DNA of 64,000 nt from Dryococelus australis. Its lineage: Eukaryota; Arthropoda; Insecta; Phasmatodea; Phasmatidae. The notes beneath the pieces are model-generated. The model had not been told where the DNA came from and searched no databases. It was given only the letters and a program-made list of their open reading frames with translations. Positions 22,250-34,249 of the stretch are shown here, one piece after another; positions within the stretch are counted from its first letter, which is position 1, and every line of letters begins with the position of its first letter. The position numbers were made by a program, and so were the translations under genes. The stretch lies in NCBI GenBank assembly GCA_029891345.1, contig CM056993.1:110417123-110481122 (forward strand), given 5' to 3'.

Positions 22250-23776
22250 TACGTTTCGTTGTTTGTGGTGATGCCTAAGTTACAATGTTGGTAGTTGTAT
22301 CTTAGACAGTTCGGAAATTACAGCTAACTATGTTTATATGCACTCTTAGGCCATACTTGACCATTCGGTACTTTTCATTGTCTGAGGTGATACCTATGTT
22401 ACGATTTTGACCGCTATACATCTTAAACAGTTCGAAAATCGTAGCCAATTGTTCTTATATGCAGACACACATCATAATTGGTCCTTCGTTACGTTTCCTT
22501 GTCGTAGTTAATGTCTTTGTTATGAATTAGGTTAAATTATTTTCAAAGATTTGGAAATTCCAATCAACTATGCTTATAAGTAGACATAGGTCATACTTGA
22601 CATTGCGAGACTTCTCATCGTCTGGGGTGATGCCTATGTTATGAATTTGACAACTATATCTTCAAAACTTCGGAAGTTATGCAACCTATGCATATAAGCA
22701 GACATAGGCCATACTTGACCCTTCGGTCCTTTTCCTTGACGTGGATGATGCATATGTTATGAATTTGATAGCTATATCTTTTAACAGGTTCTGAAATTAC
22801 AGTCAAGTATGTTTATAAGCAGACATAGGTCATACTTTGCCCCGCGCCCCTTCTCGTCATTGGGAGCGACGTCTATACTATTAATTTAATGGCTATATCT
22901 TAAGTGGTTCGAAACTTACAGCCAACTATGTTTATAAGCGTGCCTTGGTTAATTTTGACCCTTCGGGCCTTCTCCTTGTCTGGAGTGAGGCGTATGTACC
23001 GATTTTGGTAATTGTATCTCAAACGGATCGGAAATTACAGCAAAATATGCTTATAAGCACGCCTAGGTTAATTTTGACCCTTCGGGCCTTTTCCTTGTTG
23101 GGCGGGATGCCTATGTTACTATTTTTACTAGTTGTATCTCAAACGGTTTGGAAATTACAGACAACTATTCTTATGTGTAAGCATAGGTCATACTTGACAT
23201 GAGGCTGGCAGGGTGTCTTGGAATGGGGTCTCACCCTCCACACGGAATGCGTGAGTGGGATATACACGATTTCGGTTGGAAGGAAAAAACTACTATCGGT
23301 TGGGAGCACCCAGAGAACACCGACTTGAATTCTAGAGAAGGAACTGCTGTTAGGGTGAGCCTACAATGAGTCGAGCACTACACTGATCATCGATACCAAG
23401 ATGGTCGCGGGGAATGATATCCCAATCTTACAGGCATTTCTCAATTTCCGCACGTTTCATCCACATTGTGCAAACGTCATCCAGATTGTGCAAACTGCTC
23501 GCTGCATTGCGCAAAGGCACTTTCGCGAGGGAAAAACGGGAAATTTCGAGAGAAAGAAGGGAAAAAGTGAATTTTAAGGTGAAGAGGGCATTTTTTGAAG
23601 GGTAAAAGTGAAAAAAGTAAAATTTTTCAGGGAAAAAAGGGAAATCCAAGATGGCGGCAGGGTTCCAAAATGGCGCGCGGGGACGTCCGCTCGTCCGCAG
23701 CCAGGAGCCACTTACACTGGATCTTTCCTTTTCTAACTACTTGTATAACTGCATTTTTACTACAGTTGCTTGGAAT
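22250..23776 (-). repeat. Right inverted arm of the composite element
   Basis: From 22250 to about 23200 it holds about eight ~118-bp units in reverse orientation (GGTGATGCCTAAGTTAC, GTTCGGAAATTACAGC). From 23200 to 23776 it holds the outer unique block mirroring 11186-11830, including GGAATGGGGTCTCACC, CGCGAGGGAAAAACGGGAAA, CCAAGATGGCGGC and CGCGGGGACGTCCGCTCG. Confidence 0.85.
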
Positions 23777-24216
23777 CGTGGTTTACGTAATCTAACATTT
23801 TGACGCACTTCCTCTTACTAGTTCGTTCTGGGGTTCTAGGTGCCAGTTTTTTATTCTGAAGGTAAATATTAGCAAGTCCACAAATAAATTTTGTTGCGTT
23901 AAGCGTAAGTTTGTGTTATATGCGCCCTTCGATCTGTCTACATCATGCGTTAATTTTGTATACTTCCCGTCGTTGGCGTTCGTTGAATATCACATAATTT
24001 CACCGGCAGCTCGCCCAGTTGGCACGTGACTCGTGAGTATTGGGTAAAATCGCGACGAGGCCAATATGAATTCAAAATCACTCTCGGTTACTTGGGTGTT
24101 CTTTGTTAAGTAGCAACACTAATCAAGAAATGTATGCATAACTGAAGAATTTGTGGTAGGTAATATAGGTTCTGAGAGCGAAGAGAACGAAAAACCTGTT
24201 TTGTTACAATATACTA

Positions 24217-24595
24217 TAGGCTGTTCACGGTAAAATAGGCACTTTTGAAAGCCCTGCTTAAGATCTACTTGTATGCACATGGTGAATTTTCGCCTTATAA
24301 AAATTAACATTGTAATGAGCCTCGTTACTTTATTCATACGTTGGTCAAGAGTAATTGTGGAATTATTAAAAAAAGAATGTATACCAAATCTGCTCATTTT
24401 TACACTTCGATGCATTAAAAAAAAGGTGAAAAAAATAATTTAAGCTATCACAAATCGTTACCTGACACTTTTTATTCGATCTTAAGATATGGAACTACTT
24501 TCCATTCGTCGTTGCCAACATTACTGGGCGCATTTCACTCAGTTCGCCCGTTGAAATATATGCAGATAGGAATAGTGACTTTTTTATAAGATTTA
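24217..24595 (+). mobile_element. MITE family A, right end missing
   Basis: Begins TATAGGCTGTTCACGGTAAA. The interior is intact to AGTTCGCCCGTTGAAATATA and GGAATAGTGACTTTTT, after which the expected inverted terminus is absent. Confidence 0.8.
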
Positions 24596-25120
24596 TTTCA
24601 TTTAGTAGGAAAACTCGGCGCTTAGCGAGACCGAGAAAATGGCCGCATATCCTTTTTTTTTTTTTTTTTTTTTTTCCTGTACGATACACGGCCAGCCATA
24701 TAATTGGAGAGCTCGCTTCAAATGCCCTACGAAACCTAATGTTAAACAATCAGGGATCCATAATAATTTAGAAGGTACCAAACCGGAAACGTTTCAAAAC
24801 CGACGCACCATCGCAGTCAAGGAGAAATGTATTCTGCATGAAAGTAAGAAGTAATCTGATGAGGTTACAAATTCGTATGAGCCGGGAATTGCCCGAGCCA
24901 CGCCTGCTAGTTGCCACACCGGCTTACAAGCACGTAAAGAATCCCTGACGCGGAAGTTCTCGGAGATCTTTAGCAACGGCGACTGTACGTGTCGAAATAA
25001 TCATGATGTCACAACATATCCAAGTCACGCAGGATTATTTGTATGAAAGGGCAGTCTTTTGAAATGCAAAACGTAAGCAAATCACAAACTTTTCTTTTGC
25101 CATCGTGAATCAATGTTGGT
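24596..25120. other. Intergenic, homopolymer T tract, no gene seen
   Basis: A 25-bp T run lies near 24652-24676. Remaining frames are short and unremarkable. Confidence 0.4.
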
Positions 25121-25134
25121 GACAAGCTCAGAAG

Positions 25135-25625
25135 ACAGAAATAAGTATTGGTACATTTTCTCAACGTCAGTGGGCTTCTTTTAGGGATGGCGGGCGTAAT
25201 TAAATGAAAGAGGTAATTATAATTTCCTCATTTATTTACAATAACTTCAAACAAAATATTCTCGACTTAATGTCTCACAACAGATTGCTATCACTTGCTA
25301 TTTATAATTAATAAATCCAATGAATACAATCTAAAATTACCTCAAATCAATTAATATAATTAATTTCTAAAATAAGTCCCAATAAACAATGTAATAAAAC
25401 CTTTAGAATTATTTTATAAATTATATGTCCATATTTGACAGTTCCAATATTTACAATAAAGTCCGAATGACATGTTAATACGGTCCCATCTCAGCTTGGT
25501 CCAGATTCCGTCGGCCCGTACTGTTCTACACATCTCCGAGCGCCCCCATGCATAATAGCCTTCAGCTCACCTTATACCGCGCCGCTCGTCCTTCCACACT
25601 GCAGAAACACTGGTAGGCCGTCGTA
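25135..25625 (-). mobile_element. LTR-like repeat L, reverse copy
   Basis: The reverse complement aligns with about 42400-42840. Shared blocks include TTTATTGTAAATATTGGAAC, CAAATATGGACATAT, AGACATTAAGTCGAG versus AGATGTTGAGTCGAG, and an end near AAAATGTACCAATAC. It may be an LTR or the 3' end of a retroelement. No coding domain identifies the superfamily. Confidence 0.55.
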
Positions 25626-25637
25626 TCGTACCCTAAA

Positions 25638-25800
25638 ATTGTTTTGCCTAAAATTAGACAAACTACTTTAGGCAAAACGAATTTAGGCAAAATGACTTGG
25701 CAAAACGACTTTTAGGTAAAATGACTTTAGGAGAAATTACTTAGGCAAAACTACTTTAGGCAAAACGACTTTTAGGCAAAATGACTTTAGGCAAAACGAC
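25638..25800. repeat. 17-bp minisatellite (TTTAGGCAAAACGAC)
   Basis: About nine imperfect units of TTTAGGCAAAAYGACT type, alternating ACGAC and ATGAC forms. The C-terminal SFCLK/VVLPK repeats of the minus frame at 25737-26054 come from this array. Confidence 0.9.
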
Positions 25801-26264
25801 GCGCTCCCCTCTCCGCTGATGTCCCTCGCTGCACCAAACTTTCCTGATAACCGCACTTCAGCCAGATGGTTTATGCCATAGTGTGCCGATCCTCCGTCCC
25901 CGGCAGTATTTACAGTGTCGTCGGCCATCGCCGAAGAATTTATGTAATTGCCGCGTTGCGCCGAGGGCCCTAGTTCACATAATATTCTCGAGCATCCTTT
26001 AAAGTCGTCGGCTCCTCCAGTAGGGGCTGTGACGCCAACTAGGTCAGCTGTCAATCATTCCCCAGCCGGGCGATGGAGAAGCGAATAAGTCTGCCTCGGG
26101 GGAGGGGAGGGTCGAATAAGGTCACCCCTTGCAGTGTCGTACCGCGCGCCAAAACGGAGCTGGTTTCCCCTGCAGAAATGGCGGGGGGGGGGGGTGTGTC
26201 CGCACGCTACGGTATAGTACGTCTTCAGTCTGTTTATTATATCTGACCGTGCATAATAACACAT
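25801..26264. other. GC-rich unclassified block
   Basis: Contains a G homopolymer near 26185-26196 and minus-strand frames without recognised domains. It may be retroelement-derived because it adjoins repeat L, but nothing proves it. Confidence 0.3.
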
Positions 26265-26694
26265 TAAAGACGGTTCACGATAAAGTGAGCAATTTTTAAA
26301 TCAACCTTAGAAATATGTCACTGCCACTACCTGCATTTATTTTAATCCGCGCACTGAGTGAAATTCGCCCAATAAAGTTGGTAACGATGGAGGGAGAGTA
26401 GTTCCATATCTTAAAGTCGAATAAAAAGTGTTAAGAGTAACCATTTGTGATAACTTAAATTGTTTCTTTAGCTTCCTGGTTTTTTTTTTTTTTAACGCAT
26501 CGAAGCGTAAAAATTAACAGGTTTGTAAAACATTTACTTTTCTAATAATTCCACAGTTTCGCCTGACCGACGCCTTAATAAAGTGATGAAGCCCATGGCA
26601 ATGTTAATTTTACTTAAGGCGGAGGAATACACAACGTGCGTACAAGTAGATCTTAAGCAGGGCTTTCAAGCTCATTTTACCGTGAACAGCCTAT
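26265..26694 (-). mobile_element. MITE family A
   Basis: Starts AAGACGGTTCACGATAAAGT after TTA and ends ACCGTGAACAGCCTATA. The interior retains CCAATAAAGTTGGTAACGAT and GCATCGAAGCGTAAAAATTA. Confidence 0.85.
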
Positions 26695-28844
26695 ACCATG
26701 AGACTGGCCACAATTTAAAAAATTCCAGGAGCCAGAGTGATGTCTAATCCTTGATTAATAACATGGCGTATCTTATTCTGCATGCGCATACATTATTTTT
26801 AGTTGCGCCCAAATTAAACTATTTCCTTTTATACTTCCACATTATAGCTTTTTATTGCATATTTTTATGCAACTATTTTTAATTCCATAACTGAGCAAAT
26901 TTGTGACGTACGTTTCTTCTATAAACGTTTTAAAATTTACGTAACATTACGCTCTAAATCTGAATCAGTAATTTCAATCAGTAGAATTGTTTTACTGTAT
27001 CTTCATTCAACGAGCTGTTATTAACTGGCGTATCAGTGGAATGCACTGAGGATTTAGTTCCAGGCGATAACAATTCACTAGGAATCAGTATAAATCACTG
27101 TTCAATCAGGGAACACCAGCAACTAAAGCGATCACTAAAATTTTACTGATTGAAGTGGAGCAATTCCAATAGATCTGCGATCAAATTCGCTCATTTGGAG
27201 CAGTTTTAACTGTTTAGATATTAGAGTGCACAGTCATAAGTGGATCAGCTCATAAATCACACAATGTAAATGAACAATACAGCTGTTACGTGACCCCCCA
27301 ACTGATGGCCTCTGTACTTGGTGGTAGTTACGAGTAATTTTCTGCCACGAACAACAGGACCGACCATACAAATTTGTCATATAATCTTTTCTATCCATGT
27401 TACCAGAGTGCTTTACATACTGGACCTCAGTAATTTAGCGAGCCAAGACCACAGTAATTGAGCGAGCCAAGACCACAGTAATTGAGCGAGCCAAGTTTGC
27501 ATGAAACTGTTTTTTTTTTATCAATGCTGTAATTATAATGCCGGTAAAATTATATCTCCCGTTGAACGTAACCATGCCGTACCATGTGGAAAAACATTTC
27601 TCTTGAGTACGCTAGTCGAACTGCAAAATAGTTTTTAATTTGTCGGAACCTCTCAATGCTGGAGCAAGGGCGTAGGGACGTTAAAGTAAGAATTTTTGGT
27701 AGTAAATGCATGTCGGTTATTGCGTCGTATAGTGAGGTTCGACGTCGAAACGAGGGGAAAGGCTCCTATAGACAAGCTATTGCACTTACATTAAAGGTAT
27801 TTTGTTTGCCCGCATGCAAAAACAATGCATTTTGAATTTTTTGTAAAAAAAAAAAAAAAAACAGCAAACTTGTGGACAAGAACTGTCCGTAAAGAAGAAC
27901 TGATCCCCGCCATATTGGATTTAAAGTTTTTTTTTGTCCAAAAATCTGGCAGTGTACGTTTTTTTTTTTACGTTGTGAGACGACAGGGGATAGGGAGTAG
28001 CTTGCTGCCCTTTCAGATATCCACATTATATCGCTAATGTTACTGATAATACCTTCTATAGGCTTCTCAGTTCTCGGCTGTTAATTGTCAGGAAATAAAA
28101 ATAGTGAAGTTTTAACCAGACGTAAGATGCATTTCAAACACTTTGTAAATCAATTCGGATGACATGCAGGCTAGTATCTCCAGAAACGTAAAGTGATATT
28201 ATTGCTATATATATTATAGCTAAAAGACAATTTTTGTAGACCATACTTCACATCAATCCATCAATGCTTCATAAATATATACGATTCTGCATGACGTAAG
28301 ACAAGCCTGTTTGCCGCTGTTTCATGTATGCGAAACAAACTACTGCTAATGTAATATGATAAAATAAGTTACTTGAATATCGTATGATGTATAAAAATCT
28401 ACGTCGGATAAAGCAACAGCTTTTGTCAAAAAAAATTGATATCTCCTAAAACAATTCATTCTTATTAATAAATTATTTTGAAAGTATATGTTGTGTTTGA
28501 TATGCTTCGAAAACTATCTCTCTCACAAAAAAAAAGTATATGCCTCTAGTAAAAATATTGATGGTATTGCTTGACAAAGAAGATGTGTGTTCTGGCTGTT
28601 CTTGTGCAGAGCAGGAAAAGGCTCCGTTAATACCAGGTAACCTCCAAGCGTGTACACGTTGGCTTCTGGAGGCACACGTTGGGTTGTGAAGCTGCAAGCG
28701 AGACCATATTGTATAATAAGACTGCTGCCACACATGGAGTGCGTGTCTTCAGGTAACTGTTATCTCGACGGCCCACTGCCGCAGCACGCAATACCTGAAC
28801 AAGCCTACTGAGTGGGTATTTTTCCACCACATGTTAAAATTAAT
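26695..28844. other. Intergenic, no gene seen apart from minisatellite
   Basis: AT-rich sequence with A/T homopolymers near 27843-27861 and 27926. Frames at 27766-28037 cross these homopolymers and those at 28473-28943 lack motifs. Confidence 0.35.
27428..27495 (+). repeat. 24-bp minisatellite, about 2.8 units
   Basis: CAGTAATTGAGCGAGCCAAG plus ACCA is repeated in tandem. The first unit has TTTAG in place of TTGAG. Confidence 0.9.
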
Positions 28845-29262
28845 AAAGGCTATACACGGTAAATTGAGCACTTTCGAAATCATCTTCAAAAAAAAGTCAC
28901 TGCCCCTGCCTGCATATATGTTAACGTGCGCACCGTGTGACATGAGATCAGCAAAGTTGGTAACGATGGATGGAAAGTAGTTCCATATCTTAACGTCGAA
29001 TACAAACTGTTAGGTAACCGTTTGTGTTACCTTAAATTATTGCTTTCACGTTCTATTTTTTTAATGCATCGCAGTGTAAAAATGACCGTATTTGTAAAAC
29101 ATTTACTTTCTAATAATTTAACGGTTTCTCCTGACTAACGCATGAATAAAGTGATGATTAACAATGCTAATAGTATATAAGGCGGAATAATACACAACGA
29201 GCAAACAAGTAGATCTTAAGCAGGACTTTCAAATGTGCTCACTTAACCATGAACAGCCTATA
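28845..29262 (-). mobile_element. MITE family A
   Basis: Starts AAAGGCTATACACGGTAAAT and ends ACCATGAACAGCCTATA. Contains TTGGTAACGATGGATGGAAA and the usual TCTTAAGCAGGACTTTC near the right end. Confidence 0.85.
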
Positions 29263-29924
29263 ATGCCGTTAACCACTGGCGAAACTTGTTTCGTTCCCCC
29301 CCCCCCTTTTCCCCCTTTTCCCTCCAAGCAAATTGTACATATTTTAAGCCCTTTTACACTAAACATTTAAGTGTTTTTATATACTAAAAGCATTAATTCA
29401 TTCGTACTTTCTTCGATTCGAACGTCAGCTAAACTAAATTTCATTATTCGAAAATAGTGTTTTCAAAACTAAATACAACTGAAATGAATAAAATGAATAA
29501 GTGGAAAGGTATACAAAATGAAATATACACAACTGTACACAAATTACTACACCTAAGTACACAACAATAATCTGGTCACTAATTTTCCTTAAAAATTCAG
29601 TAACTCGTAATATTTCGTAACACGTAGCCGTGTTATTTCTTTCAGTTAGTGTCCTATTTTAGTTCGAATGGGTTTGGTATCTAATATCGTCAGTTAATTC
29701 TGTCATCAGTAAGAGTGAGGGGACCAAGGAGTAAAAAAAAAAAAAAAATCATAACACCGGTCATTGCATGGTTTGTCATGTTCTGTACTCTGCGCACATT
29801 TAAAAACAAACACACATAAATCAGTCAAATTTGCGAGATCCCTAAACTTGCCTCCCCACCCCCATCGCATTGGGTGGCTGCAGGGGTGCTAGTAGATTAC
29901 GCCCCTACGTGAACCTAATGACTA
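29263..29924. other. Intergenic, no gene seen
   Basis: Begins with a C/T homopolymer tract near 29295-29325. The rest is AT-rich without coding signal. Confidence 0.35.
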
Positions 29925-31287
29925 GTACACTGAGGAAAATAGTTCTTTCAATATACAAAATATATTTGTTTACGTGGTGTTTGTTTCAGCTAAAAGATAT
30001 TTGGTTGGTACGACCAAGCCTATGTTCCTCCAAATTAATTAAATTTATTCACAACATTAAATAATTTATTTGAAACAATTTTGTTTGTGTTAAACAAATA
30101 TTTCGTTGTTTCGGTATGTTACATAAATATTTAGTATACACAGAGAGAGAGTTTGTTCCAGCCGACAAAATATTTGTTTGTATAGAGCAGAAAATATATT
30201 TAGGTACCCCAACAAAATATTGCGATGAGTAAATAAAACGTGAAAAACAACAAAATTAATTTTGTTCATCTAACAAAATACACACCCGAATTTACGAAAT
30301 CCCTGTGCTTGGCCAATATAAATTAAATATTAGACTGTCAACAAATATTTCGTTGAATCAATTGTATATATTTGTTTGGCCACTCATTTGATTGTCTTCG
30401 TGCGAAAATACAGTTCGAGAATCAGTTTGTATTTTTGTGACAATTAGGATAGTAATAGTGATTGTTAGTACAATTATTGATGCTTAATAATGGTAGAGGC
30501 TGTTCACGCTAAAGGAAGCACTTTTGAAATCAAACTTAGAAAAAAAAGTCACTGCCCCGGCCTGCATATATTTTAACGGGCGCAATAAGTGACATGCGCC
30601 CAGTAAAGTTAGTAACGATGGAGGGAAAGTAGTTCCATGTTCTAACGCCTAATAATAAGTGTTAGGGAACACTGTGTGTTAACTTAAATTATTTCTTCCG
30701 CTTTCTTTTTTTTATGCGTCGAAGTGTGAAAATGAGCAGATTTGTAAAATATTTACTTTTCTAATAATTTTTTAGTTTAACTTAACCGACGCATGAATTA
30801 AGTGATGAAGCCCATGGTAATGATAATTTTACATAAGACGGAAGAATACACAACGTGCATGCAAGTAGATCTTAAGCAGGGATTTCAAAATTTCTCATTT
30901 TACCGTGAACAGCCTATATGTATCCTCATACTAGTAAAGGAAATTCAACAAGAAACTACAACGTAAAGCTGTAAAAATTCAAAACTTATTTGCGCGTTGT
31001 CCAGTATTCTAATATTTGAATTTTAAAACATGTCACTTGAGCTGAGGTTGCTCGGACGCAAATGGTCTAGGTTTAAATCTTGGTCGAGCTTCCAATTTTC
31101 TCTATATTAACGGAAATACTTTAGTATACTTACAGTCAAACAAATATTTAGTTGTTTCAAACAAATCTTTGTGTGTAGCAACCAAATAAAACAACATAAT
31201 TTGGTTTCAACAACCCTATACAAACAATTAATTTGGTTGGTCCAAACAAACTTTGTTTGACTCAACAAAACCTTTTTCTCATTGTAG
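29925..31287. mobile_element. Repeat K with CAAATATTT palindromic motifs, split by family A
   Basis: Candidate inverted ends are CACTGAGGAAAATAG on the left and CCTTTTTCTCATTGTAG on the right. Both flanks of the inserted family A copy are crowded with variants of AACAAATATTTNGTTG and its complement (near 30095, 30170, 30340, 31140, 31245). The middle segment after the insert (30920-31130) is less repetitive. It is a candidate non-autonomous element and the ends need confirmation. Confidence 0.45.
30494..30917 (-). mobile_element. MITE family A, nested in repeat K
   Basis: Starts TAGAGGCTGTTCACGCTAAA and ends ACCGTGAACAGCCTATA. The interior landmark CCCAGTAAAGTTAGTAACGA is present. Confidence 0.85.
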
Positions 31288-31412
31288 ATATGCGTCTATT
31301 ACATAAAACTTAGAATTTTTAAAAAATATTAGATGTTAATATTACACTATATTTTACTATAAGGAGTATTTCAAAAATAAAACGAAAAAATTCACCAGTA
31401 AATCAACTATTA

Positions 31413-31825
31413 TAAAGGTTGTTTATAGTAAAGTGAGCACTTTTGAAATCAACATTTGAAAACCTTCACTGTCCTCTACCTGCAATCATTTTAACGGACG
31501 CACTGACTGGCATGTGTCCAGTAAAGTTGGTAACGGCGGAGGAAAAGTAGTTCTATGTTGAAACGTTGAATTAAAATATGCGAACACTAAAATTAATACT
31601 TTTGCTTTCTGTTTTTCTACTCCATACATGCAAGAATGAGCAAATATGTAAAATATTTAGTGTTCTTTATAATTTCACAGTTTCACTTGACCGACGCATG
31701 GAGAAAATGATCAGGCCCACGACAATGTTAATTTTACATAGGGCGCAGTAACACAAAGCGTGTACACAAGTTGGATGTTTTTGCAGGGCTTTCAAAAGTG
31801 CTCAGTTTACCGTGAACGGCCTATA
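31413..31825 (-). mobile_element. MITE family A
   Basis: Starts TAAAGGTTGTTTATAGTAAA and ends ACCGTGAACGGCCTATA. More diverged in the centre than its neighbours. Confidence 0.8.
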
Positions 31826-31949
31826 TCATGATTCTACAAAGGACAACTTCTCCCTATTCACGACCAATTTTGCTTTAAAGAGTCCATGTTTGCGTTTAAT
31901 TATTCGCAACTACGGGTGTGAAGTTTTTGCAGGTTGACTTCAAGAGAAC

Positions 31950-32366
31950 TCTGAGCACTTTTGAAAGCCCTGCTTACGTTCTACTTGTATGTACATTGTG
32001 TATTCTATCGCCTTATGTAAAATTAACACTATCGTGGGATTCATCACTTTATTCATACATCAGTCGAGTATAACTATGAAATTATTACGAAAGAAATTTT
32101 TTTACAAATGAGCAAATTTTCATACTTCGATGCATTAAAAAATCATAAAGGTAAACTAATTATTTAAGTATTCACAAATGGTTACCTGGCACTTTTAATC
32201 CGGCGTTAAGATATGGAACTACTTTCCATCCATCGTTACCAACTTTACTGGGCGAACGTCACTCAGTGCGCCCGTTAATATATATATGCATATATATGCA
32301 GGCAGGGGCAGTGATATCTTTAAAGGGTTCATTTCAAAACTGCTCTCTTTATCGTGAACAGCCTTA
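31950..32366 (+). mobile_element. MITE family A, left terminus lost
   Basis: The outermost AGGCTGTTCACGGTAAAA is missing and the copy begins at TGAGCACTTTTGAAAGCCCT. The right end is intact (ATCGTGAACAGCCTTAA). It lies about 125 bp from the inverted copy at 31413-31825. Confidence 0.8.
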
Positions 32367-32379
32367 ACTGTGAACCATG

Positions 32380-32560
32380 TACGCAAAAAGACGACTGCAG
32401 ATTAACGGACAGGCGTAGCCAATCAGACGCGAGGCCTGTTTCCAGAGCGTCACACTGCCAATCAGTGATTGAATACGTCTGCAACATAAGGGTCCACCAC
32501 GCCATTCTGCTGACGTGTACTCGCGTTATAATATGACTACGGCGAGAATATTGATTGTGA
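32380..32560 (+). repeat. Repeat G (CCAAT-box-containing)
   Basis: Aligns with 46527-46670 through GTAGCCAATCAGACGCGAGG, CTGCCAATCAGTGATTG and TACGTCTGCA. Contains two CCAATCA motifs. Type of repeat unknown. Confidence 0.5.
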
Positions 32561-32638
32561 CGTCCACTTATTGCTTTCCTTCGTTCTTCGCTGATGTGCT
32601 TCTGAGTGGAGAGAGTTGTTTAATTATCGCAAACGTTA

Positions 32639-32703
<65 letters not shown>
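32639..32703. repeat. TA microsatellite
   Basis: An uninterrupted TA run of about 64 bp. Confidence 0.95.
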
Positions 32704-32706
<3 letters not shown>

Positions 32707-33798
32707 GATCTATTTGTATTTGTAGCTCGTGTTCTTCCAACCTTCTCCAAATGCGTAATAAACTGACGCACCTTTATGAAACAATCTTGTAACACATCGG
32801 TCTAAAATTCACACGCGAACTTGTCCAGTTTCACGTCGATTTATTAACAAATTCTTAATATTATGACGGATTCTCTAAATATATCTAAAACTGCAGTTAA
32901 TGTATGGCGAAGGCTAGAACTCGAGTTTACGTCAGTTCCTGAATAGAAAAACGAAATAAAAAAAAGGAACCAGAAATTTGACAGAAGTCGTAGGTTTGAT
33001 ACCGCGTCTGTGTCCGCACATATTTCTGGAAGTTACAAGACACCTGATATATTTGCCAACAACAGATTATCGTGAGCAATAAAAGATTAATTGATAGACG
33101 GTGTATCTGTATTCGATCGATAATCTGAGGTTGCTGTTTCCTCCCAAAACATATTTGGGCAAAACATATTTCAGCGATTTATACACAATGAGTACAAACT
33201 TAAAGTCTTGTGAAGTAGCTGAGTATATGCTACATTGTAAAAATATTATAGATTTTTTTAAATGACAGCTTACGGTGTATAACTGAACCAAGACCCCATA
33301 CCACTGATAAAGCCTGCTGCATCTATCAAATTATTTCATATAAATAAATCGTATTTGAAATCCGTTATTGTGCATTTAATTTCGTGGCGTAAAAGCGTAT
33401 TTCGTTCATTTAACACGTATTTCTAATCACATTGTCAAAAATGAACGTCTGTGTTGTAAACCTTTACTCCGCCTAACAGGTAGGCAACGCATATTCGCTA
33501 GGGTTAATAGTGCGTAGCAATATGAGGGACTATTTTCATATTTAAAGCAAGCGGTTGCAAGGGAATGTGTACAGCATTACCGAAAAGAGACAGGTTTTCG
33601 TCGATGCCGACTTGGTTGGCTGATACACGCGAATCTGCCATACGCGTTCGGAAATGTATAGCTTACATCGGAAACTCGGTATGAACAGTGCAGCACACAT
33701 TGATACTAATTGCAGTTAACGAATGAAGCAATCATCCACGTGCGTACTTCAGTCTGTAAGTTCGTGGATGCCGTGATGCGACAGTCAGTTCACGAGTT
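32704..33798. other. Intergenic, no gene seen
   Basis: AT-rich. The 74-codon minus frame at 33067-33291 has no flanking splice consensus or family motif that I recognise. Confidence 0.35.
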
Positions 33799-34009
33799 TA
33801 AAGGCAGTTCACGATAAAGTGAGCACTTTTGAAATGAAAGTTAGAAAAAGTCACTTCCACTGCCTGCATATATTTCAACGGACGCGCGATGGATGGGAGG
33901 TAGTTACGTATCTTAACGTTGAATAAAAAGTGTTAGGTAACCATCTCTGACAAGTTTTTTTTTTTTTTTTTTCGTTTTCTGTTGATCGAAGTGTAAAATT
34001 GAGCAAATT

Positions 34010-34077
<68 letters not shown>

Positions 34078-34249
34078 CATACATATATATATATAAATTA
34101 TTTCTCACTTTCACTTGACCGACGCATGAATGTTAATCTTACAATCAACATTTGTAATCTTACATAATGCGGAAGACTACGAAACGTGCATACAAGAAAA
34201 TTTTAAGCAGGGTTTTGAAAAGTACTCATTTTACCGCGAACAGCCTATA
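33799..34249 (-). mobile_element. MITE family A with internal TA microsatellite
   Basis: Starts TAAAGGCAGTTCACGATAAA and ends ACCGCGAACAGCCTATA. An approximately 85-bp TA run (34011-34095) replaces the segment where other copies have GTAAAATATTTACTTTTC. Confidence 0.85.

Larger units (their letters stand above)
11186..23776. mobile_element. 12.6-kb composite element with long inverted arms
   Basis: Left arm 11186-13210 and right arm 22250-23776 are inverted copies. Mirrored landmarks include the outermost TAGTTAGAAAAGG, then GTGGCTCCTGGCT, GAGCGGACGTCCCCGCGCG, TTTGCACA...CTGGATGACG and CATTCCGTG, followed by ~118-bp tandem units. Between the arms lie decayed zinc-finger exons, a truncated SINE and the A-box-like array. 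TCTAACAT occurs just outside both ends (11135-11142, 23791-23798) and may be an 8-bp duplication, but it is about 50 and 15 bp from the recognisable arm ends and could be chance. No transposase, integrase or polymerase is recognisable. It could be a foldback-like element, a defective derivative of a larger transposon, or an inverted segmental duplication. Confidence 0.7.

Noticed and set aside
11186..23776. Polinton/Maverick-type element
   Set aside because: Long inverted arms fit, but no DNA polymerase B, integrase, protease or capsid-like frame is recognisable in the interior.
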